The position numbers and the translations under genes are program-made. The notes under the pieces are model-generated. The model was not told the origin of the DNA. It saw only the letters and a list, made by a program, of their open reading frames with translations, and did not search any database. Of a stretch of DNA of 64,000 nucleotides, positions 45,129 to 53,169 are shown piece after piece. Numbering within the stretch: the stretch's first letter is position 1; every line of letters begins with the position of its first letter. Source of the DNA: Streptomyces roseoviridis (GTDB lineage Bacteria; Actinomycetota; Actinomycetes; Streptomycetales; Streptomycetaceae); NCBI RefSeq assembly GCF_039535235.1, contig NZ_BAAAWU010000001.1:4340001-4404000 (forward strand), written 5' to 3'.

Positions 45129-45713
45129 TCAGGCGGCGTACGGGCGCGACGTGCGGGCGTCCTTGAGGGCGGACGCCCACCACTGGAGCTTTTCGAGCAT
45201 GACCTTGGCGGGGACGGCGGCGTCCGGCGCGCGCAGCACGCCGTCCTCGCCGATGTGCTGCCACACGCCGTGGAAGCTGACGGTGTCCCGGATCGTGGCG
45301 GCGTGCAGCTCCGCGAAGACCAGGCGCAGCTGCTCGACGGCCCGCAGCCCGCCGGACAGGCCGCCGTAGGAGACGAAGGCGACCGGCTTGGCCTGCCACT
45401 CGGCGCGGTGCCAGTCGATCAGGTTCTTCATCGGGGCGGTGAAGCTGTGGTTGTACTCGGGGGTGATCACGACGAACGCGTCGGCCGAGCCCAGGCGTTC
45501 GGCGACGGAGGCGAGCAGCTCGGCGGACCCGGTGTCGCCGGGTTCCCGCGTCAGCGAGAGCGGCAGTTCCACGTCGGCCAGGTCGAGGACGTCGACGTCG
45601 TACATCGCGCAGGACTCGGCCTCCTCGACGAACCAGCGCGCGACGGCCGGACCGGTGCGGCCCACGCGGGACGAACCGATGATCACGGCAAGGCGCAGTG
45701 TTTCCTCGGACAT
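45129..45713 (-). CDS. NAD(P)H-dependent FMN reductase
   Basis: 194 residues from an ATG with a strong AGGAAGG site. Flavodoxin-like fold: phosphate-binding VIIGSSRVGRTGPAVARWF near residue 10 and TPEYNHSFTAPMKNLIDW near 80 are hallmarks of this reductase family. It supplies reduced FMN. The next two genes encode an ABM oxygenase and a class D flavin monooxygenase, both likely users, so the three form an oxidative module. Confidence 0.9.
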   Translation of the reverse strand: MSEETLRLAVIIGSSRVGRTGPAVARWFVEEAESCAMYDVDVLDLADVELPLSLTREPGDTGSAELLASVAERLGSADAFVVITPEYNHSFTAPMKNLIDWHRAEWQAKPVAFVSYGGLSGGLRAVEQLRLVFAELHAATIRDTVSFHGVWQHIGEDGVLRAPDAAVPAKVMLEKLQWWASALKDARTSRPYAA

Positions 45714-45816
45714 GTTTTTCCTTCCTGTGAGCCGGAACCAGATACGGCGAGGGGTACGGGAGCACGGGTGCGGGGCGCGAGGGGCCGCGCCCCGCACCCG
45801 TGGGGACGGTCCGACG

Positions 45817-46608
45817 TCAGGGACGACGGCCGCCGTGGCGGATCGCCTGCATCTGGGCCACCCACACGTCGGCGTCGTCGGCCCGCTGGCGGAAGGATTC
45901 GGCCGAGCCCTGGTGCGTGAAGACGTGGATCCGGTTCTCCTCGATGGCCTCGATCGCGGCCTTGGCGACCTGCTCGGGCTCGAGGACCTCGGAGACCTCC
46001 TTCAGCTTCGCCAACTGCTCGTTGCTGCTGACGCTGGCGGTCAGCATCGGGGTGTTGACCGCCTGCGGCATCAGGCACGAGACGCCCAGGCCGCGGTGCC
46101 CGTACTCGACGGCGAGGTACTCGGCGAAGGCGACGGCGCCCATCTTGGCGACCGAGTACGGTGCCGCGCCGAACGCGGTGAGGACCCCGCAGGCGGCGAT
46201 CGTCTGCACCAGGTGACCCCGGCCGGCCTCCAGCATCGCCGGGACGACGGCCCGGGCCGCCCACACGTGCGACATCATGTTGACGTCGAGGGCGCGCTTC
46301 CACTCCTCGTCGGAGGCGTCGAAGCCGCCCGTCACGGTCAGGCCCGCGTTGGACACGAAGATGTCGACCGAGCCGAAGTGCTCCCGGCTGCGGTCGACGA
46401 GCTCGCGGATCGACGCCTCGTCGGCGACGTCCGCCGGCACCGCGAGCGCCTTGGCGCCGATGCCGGCGGCCACCCGCTCGGCGCCCGCGGCGTCGATGTC
46501 GGAGACCACGACCCCCTTGGCGCCGGCGGCGACCAGGGCTTCCGCGATGGCCTTGCCGATGCCGCTGGCGGCTCCGGTGACGACCGCGACACTGCCTTCG
46601 ACCTTCAT
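45817..46608 (-). CDS. Short-chain dehydrogenase with altered catalytic serine
   Basis: 263 residues. Cofactor motif VVTGAASGIGKAIAEAL, NAG motif FVSNAGLTV, active-site YSVAK near residue 155. The position of the usual catalytic serine, 13 residues before the tyrosine, falls in VQTIAACGV and appears to be alanine. The C-terminal extension HVFTHQGSAESFRQRADD is unlike the other SDRs here. It may be a weak or specialised reductase, or need no serine. It lies between the FMN reductase and the ABM-SnoaL fusion, same strand. Confidence 0.85.
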   Translation of the reverse strand: MKVEGSVAVVTGAASGIGKAIAEALVAAGAKGVVVSDIDAAGAERVAAGIGAKALAVPADVADEASIRELVDRSREHFGSVDIFVSNAGLTVTGGFDASDEEWKRALDVNMMSHVWAARAVVPAMLEAGRGHLVQTIAACGVLTAFGAAPYSVAKMGAVAFAEYLAVEYGHRGLGVSCLMPQAVNTPMLTASVSSNEQLAKLKEVSEVLEPEQVAKAAIEAIEENRIHVFTHQGSAESFRQRADDADVWVAQMQAIRHGGRRP

Positions 46609-46609
46609 G

Positions 46610-47287
46610 TCACAGGCTCCCGAACGGGTTGGTGATCACGTAACGCCACTCGCCCCTGGCGTTCTTCTTCAGGACGTCGAGGCCCCGTCCGGTGCCGGTC
46701 ATCTCGGGCTTCGAGGGGACCTCGATGCTCCAGTCGACGACGAGCGCGGCGGTGTCGCCGGCGACGTAGCTCTCGGCGACCTTCGCCGACAGCTGCGGCT
46801 CCAGCTTCAGGAACTCGGTCACGGCGGCGCGGTGTTCGGCGCCGCTGACGGCCTTGCCCGGCTCCCACACGGCCGCGGCGCCCGGCGCGTACACCGCCAT
46901 GATCGCGTCGATGTCGCGGGCGGCGTAGGCGTCCAGGTAGCGCTGGTTCATCTCGGCGGGGTCGGCGGGCTCGGCGGCCGGCCCGGGGGTGCCGGTGAGG
47001 TGCAGCTGGCGCACCTCCAGCTCCTTGGCCAGGTAGGCGTCCCGGCCGGCCAGGAACTCCTTCATGTACGGCTGCGCGAGGTGGGCCGCCAGGTCCTTGC
47101 GGGTCGCCCAGATCTCGTAGAACACGAAGAGGTTCGGGTCCTCGGCGTCCTGGTTGATCCAACTGCCCAGACAGCCCTGCTCGCCGCGCGAGCGCTCGGC
47201 GAAGGAGACGAGCAGCGCGCCCAGTTCCTCCGCCTTCTCCGGCTTGGCGTGGGCGAAGCCCACCGCCGACTGGATCTCGTTCTGCAT
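46610..47287 (-). CDS. Fusion of an ABM monooxygenase domain and a SnoaL-like cyclase domain
   Basis: 225 residues in one frame. Residues 1-100 are an ABM domain (GFAHAKPEKAEELGALLVSF, NLFVFYEIWATRKDL). After a Pro/Ala linker, residues 120-225 are a SnoaL/NTF2-like domain (RYLDAYAARDIDAIMAVYAP, STRIPPED of gaps to TALVVDWSIEVPSKPEM). ABM domains oxidise anthrones and quinols, and SnoaL-type folds act as polyketide cyclases or hydroxylases. The fusion would let one protein oxidise and cyclise or hydrate the same intermediate. Each domain is known alone; I do not recall this pairing as common. Confidence 0.82.
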   Translation of the reverse strand: MQNEIQSAVGFAHAKPEKAEELGALLVSFAERSRGEQGCLGSWINQDAEDPNLFVFYEIWATRKDLAAHLAQPYMKEFLAGRDAYLAKELEVRQLHLTGTPGPAAEPADPAEMNQRYLDAYAARDIDAIMAVYAPGAAAVWEPGKAVSGAEHRAAVTEFLKLEPQLSAKVAESYVAGDTAALVVDWSIEVPSKPEMTGTGRGLDVLKKNARGEWRYVITNPFGSL

Positions 47288-47300
47288 GATGTCGGGCTCC

Positions 47301-48071
47301 TCAGCCGAGAAGGGTGCCGCCGGTGGCGTCGACGAACGAACCGGTCATCCAGCGGGCCTCGTCGGAGGCGACGAACGCGACGATGTCGGCGACCTCCTCC
47401 ACCGTGCCGACCCGGTTGAAGGTCGAAAGGGCGGACATCTGCTTGAGGGCCTCGGGGTCCTGGAAGACCGGGTCGCCGTTGTCGGTGACGCCCGGGGCGA
47501 CGGTGTTGATGGTGATGTTGCGGGGCGCGAGCACCGGGGCCATGTGCAGGGTGATCTGCTCCAGGGCGCCCTTGCTCATCGCGTACGCGATCTGGATCGG
47601 GAACGCGGAGTGGGTGACGCCGGAGGAGACGTTGACGATGTGGCCGCCGTCCGGGATCAGCTCCAGGGCCTTCTGGATGAGCAGGAACGGCGCCTTGGCG
47701 TTGATGTTGTAGCAGTTGTCGAGGATCTCCTCGGTGACCGAGGCCGGGCCCGCGCCGGCGAAGCCGGTGGCCGCGGCGTTGTTCACCAGGATGTCCAGCC
47801 GGTCCGAGCCGGTCAGCTCGACCAGACCGGCCCTGGTGCCGTCGAGGAGCCGCTCGATCGCACCCGGCTGCCCGAGGCTGGCCTGCACGGTGAACGCGCG
47901 GCCCCCGGCCTCCTCGATCAGCGCCACGGTCTCCTTCGCGGCGGTCTCGTTGCCGGAGTAGTTGACGGCGACGACCGCGCCGTCCTTCGCGAGGCGCAGC
48001 GCGATGGCGCGGCCGATGCCCCGGCTGGCGCCGGTGACGAGCGCCGTCTTGTTCTCAAGCCTGCTGGTCAT
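47301..48071 (-). CDS. SDR ketoreductase, paralogue of the PgaM-type reductase domain
   Basis: 256 residues. TALVTGASRGIGRAIALRL, LVNNAAATGF, serine in NVSSGVTHS and YAMSK are all present, so the catalytic set is complete. The C-terminus ARWMTGSFVDATGGTLLG closely matches that of the reductase domain at 53170-53934. This places it with LanV/UrdM-type angucycline reductases that act on C6 or nearby after hydroxylation. Having two such reductases suggests two separate reductions or divergence after duplication. Confidence 0.9.
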   Translation of the reverse strand: MTSRLENKTALVTGASRGIGRAIALRLAKDGAVVAVNYSGNETAAKETVALIEEAGGRAFTVQASLGQPGAIERLLDGTRAGLVELTGSDRLDILVNNAAATGFAGAGPASVTEEILDNCYNINAKAPFLLIQKALELIPDGGHIVNVSSGVTHSAFPIQIAYAMSKGALEQITLHMAPVLAPRNITINTVAPGVTDNGDPVFQDPEALKQMSALSTFNRVGTVEEVADIVAFVASDEARWMTGSFVDATGGTLLG

Positions 48072-48152
48072 GGAAAACCCTTCGGAAAAGGAGTGGAAGA
48101 GGAAGTCGGTGCGGGGCGGGGACCGGAGGGCCGGCTGCCCCGGGCCGGGTCG

Positions 48153-49094
48153 CTAGCCGGCGTGCTTGGCGACGGCCTCGCGCACCGCCGGGGCGATCTG
48201 ACCGGCCCAGCGGCCGAGGGACGCGAGGTCGGGGGTGCCGCCGCGGGGCGAGAAGAGCATGAAGCCGGACGCGCCGTGCTCGACGACGGCGCCGGTCAGC
48301 TCCTCGATCCACTGGTCGACGCTGCCGCCGAGCCAGCGGCCGTCCCGGTCGCGGGTCCGGGCCACCGGCCGGTCGGTGATCTGGCCGGGGAAGTTGAAGA
48401 TCGTGCGGACCTCGCGCGGATCGCGGCCCACGGACCGGGCGGCGTCGTCGACGACCGGGCGGGAGGCGCGGTAGCGGGGGCTGAGCCAGTCCGCCGCGTG
48501 GCCGGGGATCCAGCCGTCGGCCACCCGGCCGGTGGCGGCGAGGGACTTGGGGCCCACCGACCCGGTCCACACCGGCGGCGCCGGGACGGGGGCCGGGTCG
48601 ATCTGCCGGACCTGGTAGTGGCGGCCCTCGAAGGTGACCGGCGGGCCGCCGCCGGACAGCTTCTTGACGAGGACGATCGCCTCCTCGAAGGCGTCCACGG
48701 CCTGGGACGGGGTGAGCGGTTCGACGCCCATGTCGGCGATCCGCTCCCACAGCCCGCCGGCGCCCATGCCGAGCACGACCCGGCCGCCGGAGAGCGCGGA
48801 CAGCGTCGTCACCGTCCGCGCCAGCATGGCGGGCGGCCGGGTCGGCAGGTTGCTGACGTTGGCGAAGCCCGCCAGGTGCCGCGTACGGCCGATGACGAAG
48901 CCGACGGTGGCGTACGCGTCCAGGCGCTGCCCCACGTAGGGGTGGTCCGACAGGGAGAAGAGGTCGAGCTTCTCCCGGTCCGCGAGTTGGGCCATCTCCA
49001 GCAGCGCGGGCGCCTCGCCGATGACGCTGTGCGCGCCGAAGCCGAAGACGACGGAGCGTGCGGACGGTGTCGTTGCCAAAGGGGTGCCCTTCAC
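48153..49094 (-). CDS. Luciferase-like (LLM class) F420- or FMN-dependent oxidoreductase
   Basis: 313 residues from a GTG with a weak ribosome site. TIM-barrel motifs are LFSLSDHPYVGQRLDAY near residue 45, ARTVTTLSALSGGRVVLGMGAGG near 95 and PPVWTGSVGPKSLAATGRVADGW near 170, all typical of F420-dependent LLM enzymes. Related enzymes reduce or oxidise quinones and enones in aromatic polyketide tailoring. F420 is common in Streptomyces. The cofactor cannot be proved from sequence; reduced FMN is the alternative. Confidence 0.85.
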   Translation of the reverse strand: MKGTPLATTPSARSVVFGFGAHSVIGEAPALLEMAQLADREKLDLFSLSDHPYVGQRLDAYATVGFVIGRTRHLAGFANVSNLPTRPPAMLARTVTTLSALSGGRVVLGMGAGGLWERIADMGVEPLTPSQAVDAFEEAIVLVKKLSGGGPPVTFEGRHYQVRQIDPAPVPAPPVWTGSVGPKSLAATGRVADGWIPGHAADWLSPRYRASRPVVDDAARSVGRDPREVRTIFNFPGQITDRPVARTRDRDGRWLGGSVDQWIEELTGAVVEHGASGFMLFSPRGGTPDLASLGRWAGQIAPAVREAVAKHAG

Positions 49095-49128
49095 TTCTGT
49101 ACGGAGGTACGGGTCACGTCCGTACGGG

Positions 49129-49803
49129 TCACTTCGTTCGGGTGGTGTGGAACTCGTAGCGGCGGCCCGCTCCGGCCTCGGCCTGCCCCATGTACTCCAG
49201 GAGCGGCTCGATCTCCGCCTTGATGTGGACCAGCGCCTCGGCCTCGGAGGCCCACTCGGACAGCAGGAAGATGCCGTCGTCGGCCGAGGAGACGTGGAAG
49301 TTGGCGGCGATGGCGCCGGGGTAGGCCCGGTCCTCGCCGACGGTCTCCTCCTCCTGCCCGAGGAGGCCGTCGACCCAGGCGCGGGCGGTCTCGCCGGGCC
49401 GCATCGCGAAGAAGGCGGCGGGGTAGCAGCCGACCTCGGGGAGCGGGTCGGGCAGGACGGCGGGCTGCACCCTGCGGTACAGCCGGTACGTCGCCGGGCT
49501 GCCCGGCTCGTAGCCGAGGGCGCGCCAGTCGGGACGCAGGGCGTCGTAGGCGGCGCGGACGGCCGCCTCGTCTCCGGCGTCGGCCGTCCACTGGGCGTAG
49601 ACCAGCAGCGACGTGCCGTCGGTGCCGTAGAACAGGGACGCGGTCGCGAGGCCCTCGGGCCACGCGGCGGACTCCCAGTGCGCCACGACCGCGGCGCCGG
49701 CTTCCCGCAGGCGCTCGGGGTCGCCGGAGGTGACTTCCTCCACCAGGGCGGTGGTGACGTCCGGGCGGCCGATCTCCGGCCGGACGTCCGACGTGCTCGG
49801 CAT
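49129..49803 (-). CDS. ABM-type monooxygenase/tandem ferredoxin-like protein 2
   Basis: 224 residues from an ATG with GAGGAGTC upstream. Two ABM-like halves are visible: residues 15-105 (SLLVYAQWTADAGDEAAVRAAY) and 115-215 (FHVSSADDGIFLLSEWASEAEALVHIKAE). The halves differ more from each other than in the protein at 44481. It probably oxidises an aromatic intermediate or acts as a cyclase-like scaffold. It follows the O-methyltransferase and precedes the luciferase-like enzyme on one transcript. Confidence 0.75.
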   Translation of the reverse strand: MPSTSDVRPEIGRPDVTTALVEEVTSGDPERLREAGAAVVAHWESAAWPEGLATASLFYGTDGTSLLVYAQWTADAGDEAAVRAAYDALRPDWRALGYEPGSPATYRLYRRVQPAVLPDPLPEVGCYPAAFFAMRPGETARAWVDGLLGQEEETVGEDRAYPGAIAANFHVSSADDGIFLLSEWASEAEALVHIKAEIEPLLEYMGQAEAGAGRRYEFHTTRTK

Positions 49804-49844
49804 CGTCGACTCCTCTTGAATGTCGGTCGGTCGGGGGCCGGGGG

Positions 49845-50870
49845 TCAGGCGCGCTTGCGGCCGATGACCAGGACGTCCTCGTGCAGCCCGTCCACCTCGA
49901 CGGTCTCGGGCTCGAAGCCGGCCTCGCGCAGCCAGCCGTGCAGGGCGTCGGCGGAGTACTCGTGGCCGCCGCGGGACCAGACGAGCATGGTGAGACCCGC
50001 CAGGGCGCCGTGCATGGACGGCTGCTCGCCGCCCGCCATCGGGTCGTAGACGAAGACGGCGCCGCCCGGCTCCAGGGCGTCGTAGGCGCGCTTGAGGAGG
50101 GTGAGGCGGTCCTCGACGCCCCAGTTGTGCAGCACGTGGCCGAAGACGAGGACGTCGGCCTTGGGCAGGTCGTCCTTGAAGAAGTCGCCTCCGTGGAAGG
50201 TCAGGCCGGTGTCGCCGAGCCGGTCCATGTGCCGCTCGAAGGCGGACTGGAGCGGCGGCAGGTCGAAGACCGCGCCCTTCAGGTGCGGGTTGTGCTTGAC
50301 GACCTCGTGCGCGAAGTTGCCGCGCGCGCCGCCGACGTCGACGAAGGAGGTGTAGCCGCTCCAGTCGATGCGGCTGAGGGCCTGCGCGATGGGGGCGCTG
50401 AGCAGGTCCATGCTGTCGAGGAAGCCGTCGGTCGCCTCGGCGTCCGCGTACAGGCTGTCGTACGGGTTGCCGGCGACGGCGGCCTGGTTCTGCGGCTTTC
50501 CGGTGCGCAGCGAGTCGGCCAGGCCGTTCCACGCCGGGTTCAGCTCCTGCTCGCAGAAGTGCAGGTAGCCGCCGAGGTAGGCGGGGCGGCCCTTGACCAG
50601 GAAGGCGTCGCTGACGGGGGCGTTGGTGAACTTCCCGCCGGACGTCTCCAGCAGGCCGAGGTGGACGAGACCGGCGAGCAGGTCGTTGGTGCCGCGCTCG
50701 ACCAGGCCGAGGCGCTCGGCCAGCTCGGCGGTGGTCGCCGGGCCCTCGGCCAGCTCGGTGAACAGGTCGTACTCGACGGCCGCGAGCAGGATCCGCGACT
50801 GCCAGGAGCCGAGGATCAGGCCCATGATCGGGCCGGGGTTCACGGAGGTGTCGGGCGTGTCGACTGCCAT
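49845..50870 (-). CDS. SAM-dependent O-methyltransferase (plant-type dimeric fold)
   Basis: 341 residues. An N-terminal winged-helix dimerisation domain (ILLAAVEYDLFTELAEGPAT, TTAELAERLGLVERGTNDLL) precedes the Rossmann domain with SAM motif FVDVGGARGNFAHEVVKHNP near residue 165. The catalytic-type His lies in FGHVLHNWGVEDRL near 240. Relatives include carminomycin and tetracenomycin O-methyltransferases. It is the only methyltransferase seen in the window and the obvious local user of the SAM-cycle genes. The target hydroxyl is unknown. Confidence 0.92.
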   Translation of the reverse strand: MAVDTPDTSVNPGPIMGLILGSWQSRILLAAVEYDLFTELAEGPATTAELAERLGLVERGTNDLLAGLVHLGLLETSGGKFTNAPVSDAFLVKGRPAYLGGYLHFCEQELNPAWNGLADSLRTGKPQNQAAVAGNPYDSLYADAEATDGFLDSMDLLSAPIAQALSRIDWSGYTSFVDVGGARGNFAHEVVKHNPHLKGAVFDLPPLQSAFERHMDRLGDTGLTFHGGDFFKDDLPKADVLVFGHVLHNWGVEDRLTLLKRAYDALEPGGAVFVYDPMAGGEQPSMHGALAGLTMLVWSRGGHEYSADALHGWLREAGFEPETVEVDGLHEDVLVIGRKRA

Positions 50871-50971
50871 GGTGGTGGATCTCCTTGAGGTGAGGAAGCG
50901 GAGGTGAGCAGAGGGAACGCGGGTCGTACGGGTCCCGGCGAGCGGTCCGGGGCCGGTGAACGGGGCACGGG

Positions 50972-52345
50972 TCAGCGCGCCCCGCGGCGGGCCAGCGCGG
51001 CCACGAGGCCGAGCGCGCCGACGGCGGTGATCAGCACCAGCGCCGGCCGCGGGCCCGTGGCGTGGGTGAGCAGCAGGGCGGCCGCCGGCAGCAGCACGGC
51101 GGCGCCGAGCTGGACCGCGGCCTGGTACAGCGACACGGCCGCACCCCGGTCCGCCGGGTCGAGACCGGCCGTCGCCTGGGTGTTCAGGGCGACGAACGCG
51201 CAGCAGAAACCGGCCTCCACGAGCAGCAGGACCGGCAGCATGCCGAGCGGATAGGAGCCGCTGTCGGGACGGGCCAGGTACAGCCCGTATCCGAGGAGCG
51301 GGAAGAGCGCGCCGAGCGTGACGAGCCGGCCGCTGCCGTGGCGGGCGATGAACCGGCCGGCGAACGGCACGGTCAGCGCGAGCGGGACGCAGGCGGGCAG
51401 CAGCGCGAGCGCGGACAGCCAGGGCGACCAGCCGAAGTCGTCCGCCATCTGGAAGACCATGACGACCAGGACGGCCTGGTAGGTGCCGTTGAGGGAGGCG
51501 GCGCCGAGCGCGGACCGCAGCAGCGGGCCCCGCTTCAGCAGCGCGAGGCTCGGCAGCCGCGCGCCCGGCCGGTGCGCCGGAGCGCCGCTGTCGGCGGCGC
51601 CACCGCCCGTACCGGCGCCGGGACCGGCCGCGGGACCGCCGTCGCCAGAGCGGGCCCCCGCATCGCCGTCACCGGGGCCGGGGCCGGCCACCGCACCGCC
51701 GCCGGCCGGAGCGCCGTCACCACCGGGACCACCGCCCTCGCGCGGCAGCACGTACGCCCCGGCGACCAGCAGCACCAGGGCCACCGGCGCCGGGAAGACG
51801 AAGACCCAGCGCCAGTCCGCCTCCAGCAGCCCGCCGGCCAGCAGCAGTCCGGCGGTGAAGCCGGCCGCGCCGAACAGCGAGTACACCGAAAGGGCCCGCC
51901 GCCGCTCGGGCCCCTCGGGGAAGAGGTCGTTGATGATGGCCAGGCCGGTCGGCGCGGTCAGCGCCGCGCAGCAGCCCTTGACGACGCGTACGGCCACGAG
52001 CAGCGCGGGCCCGCCGGCGAGGCCGCCCGCGAGGGAGGCCGCCCCGAACAGCAGCATCGCGCCCAGGTAGGCCCGGCGCCGCCCGAGCCGGGCGCACAGC
52101 ACGGGGCCGAGCAGCAGCAGCGCGGCGAAGCCGAGCGCGAAGCCGCTCATCATCCACTGGGCGCCCCACGGCGTCAGACCGAACCGCGCGGCGAGCGTGG
52201 GCAGCGCGATGAGGATGACCGACACCTCGATCGCGTCGAGCAGCATGTTGCCGGAGAGCACGAGGAGCCGGGACCACTGGCGTGCGTCCCACGTCACCTC
52301 GGGCTCCGGGGCGGCTCCCGTCGGGGGGACGGCGGTCGCGGTCAC
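50972..52345 (-). CDS. MFS exporter, DHA2-type, with a Gly/Ala-rich central loop
   Basis: 457 residues from a GTG that overlaps the SDR stop (GTGA). About 12-14 membrane segments, with motifs MLLDAIEVSVILIALPTL in helix 1 and RLGRRRAYLGAMLLFGAASL between helices 2 and 3. The cytoplasmic loop near residues 205-270 is very rich in Gly, Ala and Pro. Exporters of this group pump aromatic polyketides and often give self-resistance. It is the likely main exporter for the product, being inside the tailoring operon. Confidence 0.9.
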   Translation of the reverse strand: MTATAVPPTGAAPEPEVTWDARQWSRLLVLSGNMLLDAIEVSVILIALPTLAARFGLTPWGAQWMMSGFALGFAALLLLGPVLCARLGRRRAYLGAMLLFGAASLAGGLAGGPALLVAVRVVKGCCAALTAPTGLAIINDLFPEGPERRRALSVYSLFGAAGFTAGLLLAGGLLEADWRWVFVFPAPVALVLLVAGAYVLPREGGGPGGDGAPAGGGAVAGPGPGDGDAGARSGDGGPAAGPGAGTGGGAADSGAPAHRPGARLPSLALLKRGPLLRSALGAASLNGTYQAVLVVMVFQMADDFGWSPWLSALALLPACVPLALTVPFAGRFIARHGSGRLVTLGALFPLLGYGLYLARPDSGSYPLGMLPVLLLVEAGFCCAFVALNTQATAGLDPADRGAAVSLYQAAVQLGAAVLLPAAALLLTHATGPRPALVLITAVGALGLVAALARRGAR

Positions 52346-53109
52346 CAGTCCAGCACCTGGCCCTCGGGCGTGCCGTCCTCGCCGAGGAAGGTGGCGGTCG
52401 GCCCGTCGTCGGGGAGGGTCGCGAGCAGCACGGGGATGCGGGCGCCCTGCTCGGTGGTGAGCCGGCCGTGGTGCCCGTTGATGTCGGTGGCCACGAAGCC
52501 GGGGGAGGCGGCGTTGACGAGGATTCCGGTGCCGCGCAGCTCGTTGGCGTACGCCAGGGTGACCGCGTTCAGGGCCGTCTTGGACGACGCGTACGACAGC
52601 AGCGTCACCGGGAACTCGCCCGGCGGGTGCTCCCCGGTCTGGTCGTTGTTCTCGGCGGCCGACTTCAGCGAGCCGATGGCGCTGCTGACGTTGACGATCC
52701 GGGCGGACGGCGCCTTGCGCAGCAGCGGCAGCAGGGCGTTGGTCACGGTGATCACGCCGAAGACGTTGGTCTCGTAGACCGTGCGGACCTGCTCGGCGGG
52801 GGTCTCGCTGGGCAGCTGCATGGGGCCGCCGACGCCGGCGTTGTTGACCAGGACGTGCAGCACGCCCGCCTCCTCGGCCAGCCGCTTCGCGGCGAGCGCG
52901 ACGGAGTCCTCGTCCGTGACGTCGAGGTGCAGGAAGCGCACGTCGAGGCCGCCCACGGACAGGGCGGCGGCGGCCTCGCGGCCGCGCCGCTCGTCGCGGG
53001 CCCCGAGGTAGACGGTGTGGCCGCGCTCGGCGAGCTGCCGGACGATCTCGCGGCCGATCCCCTTGTTGGCTCCGGTGACGACGGCGACGCGCGCGGGGTG
53101 GGCGGACAT
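52342..53109 (-). CDS. Carbonyl-reductase-like short-chain dehydrogenase
   Basis: 255 residues. AVVTGANKGIGREIVRQLAE at the N-terminus, HVLVNNAGVGG near residue 88, VNVSSAIGSL near 140 and SYASSKTALNAVTLAY near 175 with an insertion between serine and tyrosine. The insertion and the TGANKGIG motif place it with carbonyl reductases rather than PKS ketoreductases. It probably reduces a ketone or quinone of the polyketide, or detoxifies it. It lies between the PgaM-like fusion and the exporter. Confidence 0.88.
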   Translation of the reverse strand: MSAHPARVAVVTGANKGIGREIVRQLAERGHTVYLGARDERRGREAAAALSVGGLDVRFLHLDVTDEDSVALAAKRLAEEAGVLHVLVNNAGVGGPMQLPSETPAEQVRTVYETNVFGVITVTNALLPLLRKAPSARIVNVSSAIGSLKSAAENNDQTGEHPPGEFPVTLLSYASSKTALNAVTLAYANELRGTGILVNAASPGFVATDINGHHGRLTTEQGARIPVLLATLPDDGPTATFLGEDGTPEGQVLDW

Positions 53110-53169
53110 GTAGGGCCTCTCACATGGGTGGGTGGGGTGGGGGACACGCCCGGGCGGGACGGCCGCGGG

